Made by a program: the position numbers and the translations under genes. The notes below the pieces were generated by a model that was given only the letters and a program-made list of their open reading frames with translations, was not told the DNA's origin and did not search any database. Shown one piece after another: positions 37,147 through 49,100 of a DNA stretch of 64,000 bases. The DNA lies in NCBI RefSeq assembly GCF_000471905.2, contig NW_006494931.1, positions 2,639,502 to 2,703,501 on the forward strand, given 5' to 3'. Source of the DNA: Amborella trichopoda. Lineage: Eukaryota > Streptophyta > Magnoliopsida > Amborellales > Amborellaceae. The first letter of the stretch is position 1. Each line of letters opens with the position of its first letter.

Positions 37147-40100
37147 GAGATAGAGGAGTGCATGTTGGAGAGAATTGTGAGAGGTGGCTAGAGAACTCTT
37201 CTTCTTATGATTAAGATAACCCCTACGCACCTCTTATATTTATAATAGTATAGAACAATATACATTACAATAATGCCCGTATGAGTAACCTAGTAAAAAT
37301 AATCTCATTTTAAGTTTATAAAAAGAACAAAGATGCCCCACAATCCACAGTAAAATCTTCTAACTGAAAAATAGTTGCATCTTTAAAAGTTATTAAAGAT
37401 TCTCACGACATGCTTTAAGTTGCAAGCATGCATTTCGCCATAGTTTGGGAATGGCATTGAACATTTTGAGTAATTTTATCACTGCAATTATTTTGCAAAT
37501 TCCATTATGTTGTTGATGGATTTATTTTGGGCAAAACGTCACATTATAATGTATAAACTGATCATACTTGCCTTGTGTTTAACTTGTTTTCAGGGGATTG
37601 CTAAGGATGCTGTCTTGTCACGGTGCAAAATTATTGCCGAACCTTGGGATTGTGGGGGTCTTTACCTGGTGGGAAGATTTCCTAATTGGGATCGGTAAGA
37701 TTGAAATTTAGAAAGGCATGATAGTTACATGCTGAAGCTGATGTTGTAATTATATTATATCCTATTCCCTGTTTTCATGGGTCTCTATCTTAGTTGATTG
37801 AGTACGTCTTTGTTCTTTGAATTTTCAAAGGACTTTCTTGACTTAATTTTACTGTATAGAAGGTTTTAGAATATACACACTTATCAAGGCTAGAATAATC
37901 TTTTTCACATTGTTGATTTCTTCTGTTTGTTTTCAAAAAATATCTATATATTTTACAAAATACAAGAGCCAAAAGTTTATGAAATCCATTATGGTTCACT
38001 CTTGTTTGATAAAAGTATGATATGAAATCAGTTTTGAAAGTGAAAAAAATTCAGGAGTTGAACGCAAATAATTATGGACCTTCAACTCAGTTGAATTGCA
38101 TGTGTTATTGCAAGGGTCCAAACACAACAAAAAAGCAAGGGGAAGAAATACATATAAAGATGAATACATGGTCCTTTTTTTATTTGCAACGAATAGAAGA
38201 TTCCTTTTTGTCTTTTATATGATATTAGTCTGATTTTTTATATGTTTATCTGAGCTGAAGAAAAAGATGATTATGGAGATGATACATGACTAAACTTTCT
38301 AGGGGAGTTTACATCATGAATAAAAATATTACTCAATGTTCTGCACGCCATATAAATTGCAGAACTACCAATTTTTCCCATGAAATCCACAGTTCATTGT
38401 TATCAGAGTGGAGGATGGGTGACCTTCTTGGAGGCTTACACACTCAATATTTTAAGTGTTTTGGTGCTTAGTGTATAACTCAGTATTTAAGTACTTGATA
38501 GTGCAAGTACACAATTACATGACTTGTTGATAATGCGACTAGAAATTCACATAAGAAAATGTCAAAACATACCCTCACACAAAACTAGTATTTGTTTGTC
38601 TATTCCTCGGGAAATCAATCATATAAGATATAAAAGCTAGAAATGAAGATACAAATCCTTCTCACAGATATCCGACACAAACGTCTACCGAGGGCTCAAG
38701 CAGAATCACTGTTTTATGCTCCACAATGGAGCAAACCTGTAAAGTGGGCAGCTGTAAAATGTGCTTCAAACCAATGTTTTGTGACTCATCCATGCTGATT
38801 TTTAGGGGTAGATATGCAGCTGACGAAACGAAAGTATTTTGGTGATGGATATCACCGAAGAAATGTACTAGAGAACCTAAGAAAAAATTTTGGGGGCAGA
38901 TATAGCTTGCAAAATCATTGTCATTATCTTTTCCAGAAAACTTCACCCGAAAAATATGTTCTCCCCTCAAAGCTTCTTTGTTAGTTAAAATATCAATCTA
39001 GATCTGAATATTAGTATAATATCTGTACAAAAGAAGAGAACATAAAAGAGGAAGAAGAGAGACATGAGAGACAAATTGGGCAGATCGTGTTGATTAGTTT
39101 ATTGTGTTTGATTAATTACACTTATATATTTGATAGTGTATAAAGCCAAGTCCAAGTGGCAACACTCAAAAATTGTTTTTTCATTGCAATACAAAATGCT
39201 CTAAATGGCATGACTCTCACAATAACATGTGATGATTATACACAATTTCCGGCCACAAAACTTGGCTTCAAATACACATGAAAGGTATATTACAACTCTA
39301 TTAAGTCCTTTGCTGAAAACCATACACAAAGTACACCAAGTACACATTAGATTTGATCATGGGAAGTCAAATTAGCGAGCTCTTTTGTGCCAGGTTGACA
39401 ACCAAGGTCTTAGTTACATACCATGGAATGATTACTCAGATGGCACCAAGATGTAGGCCAGTTTCACTTCACTTTAGTGGGAAGCAATCAAGAATCATTC
39501 AAACCACATTTTGTGGCACTTTTCACAAAGAGAGCCTCGGGAATTTTGGATTCAAAACATGGGAGCAACATGAGAGAAAGGAGCTCAAATCACTCTCAGT
39601 TTGGTGAGTATGAGCGTGGAAAAAGCTTGGAATAGTTTCCCCTTGAAGTTTCACCAAATTAAATCAAGGGGGATCCAAATATTGCAGAGAAATTAGTCAA
39701 TAAAATCTCAATAATGATCAATCAAATTCTCTCCAAAATTGAATCAATGAACTAGGAATCAAGGGCTCATACTCGGGGGTTAAAATATAACTCAAAATCT
39801 TATGAAATGAGGGGCTAAGGGGCTATGATAGGTTGCTATATATGAATATTTACAGCCGCCAAAAACTCCATAGAAGAATGGCTTGATGCATTATCCAAAA
39901 TTGAATCACCATGGAGTTAGGGTTTCACCTCCAAGATTGGGACGAAGCTTTAATGGAGCTTCAATCTCCTTTTCTCTCTTAATTTTCACTCTTCTTTTTT
40001 ACATTAGGAAACTTCACATAAATGAAGAGAGAGAGATGGCAAAGAAGGGCGTAACGTACATAGAGGAAGAGAGAGCCAAAATGCAAATGTACCACTCCTG

Positions 40101-43100
40101 CAAGGAATCTAGTCTCCACATGAGTAACCAAGGGTTATCAATGTGTTTAACATAGAGATGCTTCTAGATGCGTCAATCTTGGCCATTGGATCAAGTTATA
40201 CATGGTATGAAACTCATCACTCATTATACTATCTTGATGAACGGATGACATTCAAATCATTATCCTCTTTATAGACCCTACATTTACTTTGAATTTTCCA
40301 TAATTAATCTTGAACTGAAATTTACATCAAATTCAACTTGCTTCTACACTTGCCCATGCTAACTCATTTAAATAATATGAGAAACGTGGGTGCATGCCCT
40401 TCATGGAATATGGACTCCTTCTAGAAGCAATTTGAATTTGAAAATTCCCTATAGTACCATGTCATCTTGGTGTGCATGTGCACCTAATCATATGATGTGA
40501 TATAGGATCGGTGGTTATGAGCTTAATTTCAAAAGGGTTTAAGGTTTTAATTATAATATCAAACCCTATACTCTGTCTAGAAGATCACCCAATGTGCGCA
40601 CAACCAACCAATCCCCCACATTAAACATGTGCCCAAAATAATTTCTCATTTTCTCAAAAATTCACTTCATAAATCTCATGAACAACAAATTCACAACGAA
40701 CAATGATTGACATGGAGCCCCTACGTGCCACATGTTGACTATTTGGGTGTCACATGTGGGAACTGAGGATGTCCTTGATGGTCATATCTCCAAAACATTT
40801 CGAAAACTCCACTGTATTTGATACAAAAAATCCAACACATTTTCGAAAATGCCCAAAAATCCTCAAAATCATAGTCCTTCATATTTACACAATTTGGCAT
40901 CATATGTAAATATTAATGAGGGAAATTAGGATCTAAATATTAATAAAGGAAATTAGGATCCTATCGAGTTGAATTCGGTATCGGAGTGGCATCCCATTTG
41001 CCGTTTATGCACACATTATGAGAAGGTTCAAGGTCAAGGATATTAGCTTATATCTTCTCAAAGCCTTAACCTTCTCATACAGGGTTATCACACAAAAAAT
41101 ACTCAAACCTCATATCACACACAACAATCAACAATACACATTGTCTTGACCAACGCCCCATCATGAGCGATGTCGTCAGATTCGCTTAAGAGGTTTCTTC
41201 ATTTTGGTGAGAAAAATGAAGTAATTCGGTGGTTCGGCTGATTTGAGGGAAGACTTTGGATTTTTTTTGAGTTTAATATAAATAAATTAGATATTTATAT
41301 ATAAAAGTATATTAAAATAATGAAAAAATTCAAAAAAAAATTAAAAAAAAAACTTTTATGTGGATTTTTTTGCCTAGGCTGAAGAGGCCAAAGCGTCGGT
41401 CAAATCTGCCCGAAGCAGACCTGAATTTGACTGAAGCAGCCCGAACATGACTGAAGCGGCAGCACTACGCTTTGATTCGCTTTGATCTTAGCCAAAAATC
41501 TGAAGGCTTTGGCCTCTTCGGCTGAAGTGAAGTGAATTTGACAACACTAATCGTGAGCATAAATCAAACCGACCCTGAATAGAGGTAACCTCAAGCGCAT
41601 GGTGGCTCTCAAACACATAAACCCACACACCATCCTCATGACACTGTTGAGTTTGTGCCTCTTGGTCCCAGTGTGCCAAGATCTTATAGTCATGTTGCTC
41701 GTGGTCAATCCCACTATAACCATGAACTATCAAGAGCAATAAATATGCTAAATGTGCTCGTGTTCAAAGACTTGAAAAGCCATAACTCCAACGTAATTGA
41801 CATGGAGAAACTTATTAAATAATGAATCCTTATTATGCCCTTATTTATGTTGCGAATGCTTGATCCAGTGTAACACGCTTGTTTTAGGGAATAATTTCTA
41901 ATCCATATCGAACAAAACTCAGATCCCCAACTGAAATTCTCCGTTGTTTATCACGGTGTTTTCTCATGAAATAGGACTCTCTTTTTCATTGTTTTTTGCA
42001 ATTGTTGCATTTGGATTGAGAGGTTTAGGGATACCGTCATGTTTGATAGCTTTTGATTCCAATCTACTTTGTCGTCTTATGTTTTGGGATCTTAAAGACT
42101 AACATTTGGGGAATAACATTAATTTTACCCAAGAACCTCTATTTTGCATTCTAGAATACTTCTTCACCCACAAAACATTTAAAAACATCATATTCTTGGT
42201 TTTGTTAGTTTTTGGCAATGACAAGTGTCAGACTTTATCATGGAGGGAAGAAGAGAAGAAGGGAGGAGGAAAAGTGGCGTGGAAGACAAGATTGTTGGCT
42301 CATGCCACTCGATTGATATGGAGACCCACACTCATATATAAAAGCTAAGGTCAGCTCACCAGCTGATGGAATAGTGTAAGCCCAACTGCCCAGATTGAAT
42401 CTTAGCCAATCTGATGGTCACGACTGTATTTCGTAATATAATTTTAATTTATATAAATCTAAATAACATGAAGTTTGAGGTGTTCACTCTTCTTAGCAAG
42501 GCGCAAATAATAAAAATGTTAAAAAATAATTTACAAAAAATAAATTGGCTAAATACCCCTGAAAAGTTTCAGGGTATTTTGGCAAATTTATTCTTGCGAA
42601 TTAGTTTTTTGATATTTTTATTAGACTCTACTATTTTTAAAGAATAGACTCTCTAAATTTCAAGTGATTTGGATTTGTAGAAAAGAAATTAAAATTAAAA
42701 TACGAAATGCAAGCATGATCTTCGGATCGCCCCACGTTCAATATGGGACACTGTTCCATCAGTTGGTGGGCTGATAGTAGCTTTTTCCATATATATATGT
42801 ATATATCGACTAGGACCAAGAGAAATTTACTCTTATACGCTTATGTACATTAGAAATTGCAACGAATGTTATTTACAAGGGCAAAACGTTTGATAGTGCT
42901 AATAACACCCGGCAAGCTATATCATAATTTGAACTTGCACAATTTGACTCTAAAAAACCATTTCCTACTCCATGTGAGCACCTTAGTGATGGTTATGATG
43001 AGGATTTGGCCCTCGTCCCTTCAGGCTTTCCAATCACACACGAGAGTAACAAAGTGATCAAACCCTTCGCTGTTGTGCTATATGCCCAAGTATCATAGGG

Positions 43101-46100
43101 TTTCAGAACTCCACTTGGCCTAGCGCTTCAAGATTAGTTTGAGTCATGGCATCAGTATTGCCAACTTTGTTCCCTTTGGACCATACTTCCACTTGAGTTC
43201 ATTATTCTACTATCATGAAATTTCAATGCACTCTCTCGTGAGGCCTTTAAATGGCCACAAAAACCCAACTACTCCACCTCAAGATGGTGCATAAATGTAA
43301 CCCATGCCCAGCTTGGAACAAATTGTTTGGAACAAATTACAACCAAACACTTTGGTTAGGATATCTAGCAATTGATCCTTAGATTTCATATATGAAATAG
43401 ACGCTTCCCTAGTAACCTTCTCACACGTGAAGTACAATTGTACTTCAATATACTTAATTTTTTCATGAAACCTTAGATTGCTGGCTATATAGTTGTTAAC
43501 ATTATTATGAAAAATTCAAAATACATCCATGAGCTCAGCCATAGTAAATGCCATGTCTTCAGCCACATCACTTCACATGTAGTATGTGCTATTACGCTAT
43601 ATTCAATTTCTGCACTAGATCTGGCTACAATGTTTAGATTATTACTTCTCCTGTAACTAGATTTCCACTAATGAATGTACGATAGCCTGTGGTAGACCAA
43701 ATGTCACATGGAGACCTTGCCCAAAAAGAATCTGAGTAACTCTCGGTGGTCTAGTGATAATTTGGCTTGTTAATTATACCTTAACTTGGAGCTCTCTTGT
43801 GATACCTCAAAATCCTGTGAACAACATCCCTATGAGGAATCCTAGGAGAGAGTATAAACCTACTCATTGCACTTTCTACAAAGCAATATTAAACCTAGTG
43901 ATGGTCAGATGAATCAATTTAGTTTTTGAATGCATAAGAAAACGGTTGGTTTAGCGTCTAAATTTCAGTTTCTGTCAACAAATCAGTCATGTATTTTCTT
44001 TGAGGCAAGGTATTGCTATGCTTTGATCTGGCTACTATAATTCCTCGAAACAACTTTGCTGGCCTGAATACTAATATATTGTTTTAGATGTCTCTTGAAT
44101 TGACCAATTCCTTCTTGATCATTGCCTATAATTACAATAACAACATATAAAAATAGGACATTGGTCCTTGAGTCCTGTTTCTAGATTATCACTAAATGAT
44201 CTGCATGGTTGTGTCAAAATCCATATGCCGCAACAACTTTACTAAATTTCTCAAGCTATGCACCTGGGGACTGCTTCAGAGCGTAAATGGCTTTCGTCAA
44301 TTTGCCTTGTCTGATCACCCTAAGCAATAACCTCAGTGATTGCTCGATATACAACTCCTCTTGTAAATCACCATGGCGGAAGGCATTCTTCAAGTTAAGC
44401 TGTAACAATGCTTAGATCTTGTTCGTTGCTCCTGATATAACTGCTAGAATTGAATTAGTTTCAGCTACAGGAACAAAATTTTTATAGAGTAGTCAATGCC
44501 AAAGGTTTGGGTTTATTCTTTGCAACCAATCTGGCTTTTAATATCTTGACAGTACCACTAAGTTGAATTTTATTGTATAAACTAGTGGCACCCATCAGTC
44601 CTTTTTCCAGCTCGTAACTCAGTGAGCTCCCATGTATCATTCAAGGCGAGTGCTTCCATTTCCTCTTCCAAGGCTTTCTTCCACCCAATATGAGAAAGTG
44701 GTTACTGATAAGACTTAAGGATAGAAATAGTTGAAAGGGCTGAAGCGAAACTTTGATGCGATGGTGATAAATTTGTGAAAGTAACAAAATGAGCAATGGG
44801 ATGTTGAGTACAAGACCTAATACTTTATGGGTGGCGATAGCTGAAAAATATAGAGAGAAGAGAAAAGAGGCACACACTATTCGTCCATGAAAACACACTA
44901 GGGCAATGCCCTAATTCTTGTATTGTAACATATATAATGTTGCATCTTGAGTAAGGACATACATTACAACAAATTATCATTATCATCAACCCAGTCTTTC
45001 CCAACAATTTGGGGTAGGCTACACTAATCATGTTCTGCCATTAGGTTCAGGATTGATGAAAAGATGTGGCAAAATTTTACGCTGGTTGCCTACGTTACAA
45101 AAGCCTCCTCTTTTACCTGGGCTTGAGATCGGCATGAGTGGCATGGAACTGGCCAAGGCAGAATTCCATATACATTACAGTGAATACTTCACAATATATA
45201 AACCACTTAAAATACATGCAAATTACAAAACTGCCCTTCATTGCATTCTAACACTCGCCCCTCAAGTTGTACATCATGTTTGAACATGTACAACTTGTGC
45301 TTTAAGAACTTCTGTCGATATTTTGCAAGCCTTTTGTGAAGATATTAGTTGTTTGATTTTAGTCTCAATAAAGTGAGTATATGCCTCATGGGCTTCAATT
45401 TTCTCAAACAAAATGGCAATCTATCTGAATGTGTTTAGTGCGACCATGAAATACTGGATTTGCTAAAAATACGACTCAACTGCTTTCTGCTTGCCTGGCC
45501 TTTGGAGGGCCTTTCCATGTTTTGTCTAGTTTTTGGAGGATCCTTGTTCTCGAGCACCTATCTTTTGCGTCGCCCCACTCCTCCTAATCTTTGGGAGTTT
45601 GAGCGACCTTCAGTCATTTGCCCAAGGAAGCCAACCAAGCGGCTGTTGCCTTGGCAATGCAAGGAGCAGCACAGAAGGTGAGCAACTAGTAGCTCCTCCA
45701 GAGCTTCGTTCTTAGCCACTCTAGCAACTTCATAACTACATCCCTCTTTTTTCTCCTTTCTTGCCTCCTATCTCTTATTTCTCTCTTCCCTTTCTTTCTT
45801 TTAAACCCTCCTCTTCTCTATCGCCCCCTTCCTGACTTTTCTCTCTTTGCCTTCGATACTTATGCTCCTCCTCTTTCTCTCTTCCTCTTCGTCTTCATGT
45901 TGCCTCTCTCCTCCTCAATCTTTGTACGAGATCATCTTTTGCTACCATTTTTGAGAACCCATTTTTTTCTGCTTGTATAGAGCTCTTGACCTGTGAGTAG
46001 CCCGTTTTAATAAAATGTACTATTTATACGATCACTAACACAATCGTATGTTCCCTTAAAAAAAAATAGTGAGTTATGTTAACTTCTTTGTGTACAATCC

Positions 46101-49100
46101 ATGCACCTTGGCAATAGAAGAGAGTGTCAGTTTACTTTGACTCGATCATTATGACTAAATGGATCTGTGTGGAGTTGACTTTTTGTAACTATGCCGAAAT
46201 CTTTTGTGGCATACTCTATGTTTATGGTTCTGTATATGATGAAGAACAAAGAGACTCTGAACTCCATATGCTTATCTTAGAATTACATGGCTTTCAACTG
46301 TCATTTATGTACTTTCACGTATGTTACTGTATTCATTTGCTTCCTATGCCAGTAATTTTGTGCAATAACATGTGAAAATGTGGGTCCTATGCCCTTCAAG
46401 CTGAGTTGCGGCTTTTGCTGTTCTCCTTTCCATATGGTATGGTGATGATTGGTTTGTGATGTCCTTTCTACTTCTCTTACAACCAAATATGAGGTTTTCA
46501 GAGTTTTCCACTCTAATCTTTTCCACTCTTGGAATCTGGACCTGTTTTAGTTTTAAAGTTTTGAAAGGTCCATTTTTCCTTGTCTCATTGATACTTACAT
46601 CCCAACCATGCAGGTGGGCTGAATGGAATGGCAAGTATCGTGATGATGTTAGAAGATTCATAAAGGTGAAGTTAACTGAAGGAATTGTTTGATATATCAT
46701 CATCATCTAAGCCAATCTAGAACTGAATGATTGAATGTGTTTTTACTTGTTTCCTTGGTGACAAAATGCCTTGTCTCTTAACTCTTAAATTCTTTCACGG
46801 CTAGTTCTCTGTTGTTGATTTCTTAATGGTTTATTAAATATGCATACTATTGAAATGAAAAAATGAATACATAGGAGAATTTTGTGTCAATTAAGAATAA
46901 TCATGTACCTCATTTAGAGAAGCAATTTCAATTGCTCGGCTGTGAGCTTTTTTATGTAATTTTTTGGGGTAGCAAATTCTTGGCATGAAAAGTGAGAGAG
47001 AAGTCCTTAAAATTTGACTTAATGACATGAGGACCCCTAACACAAAGGAATAAATGTCGACATGGATTTTCCAAGACTGTCTTTGAAACTCATATGTGTG
47101 TTATCCAACTTCACTAGGGACATTTTGGGCACTGTTTGCTGACCTTATTTGAGCCAAATTACTTTACTTTCCGTTCCAGCTTGACCCTGGAACCAGAATT
47201 GAGCAGTTTGAACTAAGCTAGTTAGCTTCCTTTTTCCTTTCCATTTATTTGTGTATCTATTTATCTATTGACTTCTCTGATTAGACTTCCAAGTGGATAG
47301 ACAATTTTGCTGCCTGAATGTCCTGTATTATATTAATGATGAAGAAGTCCTGTATGGCGGTAACTCCTAAAGCTTCTCTGGACCAATTGGATAGTAGAAT
47401 TCTTTAATGGAATGGAAAATCAAACTCAGCATACATGAACTTCTTTAAAAGTTTGATTACTTCTCCGGAGATGATAAATCGGCCTCGTTGTTGTTGTCCC
47501 CCCTCCCCCCCCCCCCCTCCGGCTTTCTCGGATGTTAGCTTGGGACCTGGTATGATGCCATTGCTGCTTTGGAGATGATAAATTGACCCCTTATTGTACT
47601 GGTCTCCATGGAAGCGACTGTCAAAATTTAGTTCTGACCTGATGGATTAACCAAATCTGTATGTACCAAGAGCACCTTGAGGAACAAATATCTCATATTC
47701 TTACCTATGCCCTTGTGAGTTGTCCTGGGCAACTAAATTTGCTTTATTGTAATCCACCAATTCATCAACTTTAGCTATTCTGATGACACCCGTGTGCAAT
47801 TGTTTTAACTCTCTGATATGCCATTATGTAGTTCTTACAATTCTACTGTAGCCCCTTATGAAAGAAATCCCATTTATGCTGAGTGATCATTGTGTGTTTG
47901 CGACCTATGGCGAGTTGATGATGACAGTATCTTCAGTAGTACATAGGATCAAGCTGAATCTTATATGCAGTACTCAATCATTGTCCCATTTCATTTATTG
48001 GAATTAAATCTAGTACCAACTATTTGGAACAATGGGAAGAATATGCACATAACTCCATTGAAGGGACATAGAAACTGATGGAACCCATCAAGGATAGGTG
48101 GTATGAAGATGCATTTATTATGATAGTTATGAGAGTCTGAAATTGACGAATGACAAGAATCAAATGCCTTTGAAGGCAACAACTTCCTAGAACACATTTG
48201 ATACTCGTATAATTTACTATTCCTTCCCTATTCTGACTCCAAACATTATGTAAGTGTCCAAAAATGTCTTGAATATGGTGAGAATGTTAGTTCTGAATGT
48301 TTGAATTGTTTTTGTGCTTCTAAAAAAGAACTTTATGAATTCTGCTGACATTCCTTCCCCTTCTTGACAAAAACATCATAATGGCATCCATAAAACCACG
48401 GAAAAAGGAAAATTATAATTTTCAGAAAATGTAGTCAAGAAGTCTCAATAAGGCATGAGTCGTTGTGAGATTCCCTAGGGAGTCCGGTCCCTTACAATAA
48501 AAGAATTCTAGATACCATTGAGTTTCACAGGATTTGTTTAGTCATTTGACTATTTTCAACACTAGCAGTCTCCTTTTTCCCAATGTTATATTGTACTTTA
48601 TTTTTATGGTTTTTTCTCTGCCTTGTGGCTTGGTAAGGGCCTGTTCCAATTCAATTTATTTGAGTTTTAAATCAATGATGTGCCTAGCCAAACGAGTTTT
48701 TAAAGCAATGATTTGTTATGTCTATAAAGAACGGAACTCTTTGGTTGGGAACTTCTTCGATTTTTCTACCTACTGTTTTCTAGGTATTCTTGTGCTGCTG
48801 TTAGCCCATGTAACTTGGCCATGCATACACATGCTCCATGGAATATGTTGGTATGCCAAGGAAACGTCACTTTTATAATGCTTAAGAAACTCAGAATATT
48901 CTGTTTACCTTTGTTGTTGGATTTTCACTGCCAAAGCACTTAAAGTTATGGAAAATACCACCTGCCTCCTCTATCTAAAAAACCAAGTTTGGTGTAGGCT
49001 TTTGTGTTGAGAGTACCCAAGCCAAATTCTGACACTTGTATTTGGGTCACTGTAAGGTAGGCCTTACCATGTATTGGAAATTGTTGCTTTTAATTGTTTC

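Larger units (their letters stand above)
34148..37410 (-). mobile_element. Copia LTR retrotransposon, minus strand, internally deleted and carrying a nested LTR
   Basis: Two related LTRs flank it: about 34148-34435 and 37008-37410. Both contain AGAATGTT.CTACAAGAAGAAG, GTTGGAGAGAATT and CACCTCTTAT. Next to the right LTR, on the minus strand, is a tRNA-Met-type primer-binding site, TGGTAACAGAGC (36996-37007 on +). The minus-strand frame at 36345-36527 reads [19 protein letters not shown], the Copia gag start. At 34436-34660 the minus strand reads [11 protein letters not shown] and then LRMADFYTP, the C-terminus of Copia pol. The rest of gag and pol is missing, and LTR copy D sits between them. 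The long (GA)n in the right LTR makes it larger. Confidence 0.78.
34089..37593 (+). other. ISA3 3.5-kb intron occupied almost wholly by a Copia element
   Basis: The Copia element at about 34148-37410 leaves only about 240 bp of apparent original intron, so the intron grew more than tenfold by one insertion (plus a nested one). Confidence 0.75.
37695..46613 (+). other. ISA3 8.9-kb intron with MITEs and Copia remnants
   Basis: 37.7-41.1 kb: AT-rich, nothing recognised. 41.17-41.55 kb: hAT-like MITE. 42.34-42.79 kb: TIR element. 42.9-45.5 kb: two Copia remnants and an RTE-like insertion, all on the minus strand. 45.5-46.07 kb: an unidentified GC-richer stretch, then a CT-rich stretch ending in AAAAAAAAA at about 46058, possibly a LINE 3' end. 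46.1-46.6 kb: nothing recognised. Confidence 0.65.

Noticed and set aside
36985..37230. 81-codon minus-strand frame with a Leu-Ser repeat
   Set aside because: Translation of a (GA)n microsatellite in a Copia LTR.
44640..44898. Minus-strand 85-codon frame as a secreted or membrane protein
   Set aside because: Lies across the junction of a Copia LTR and a Copia pol remnant, in a different frame from the pol similarity.
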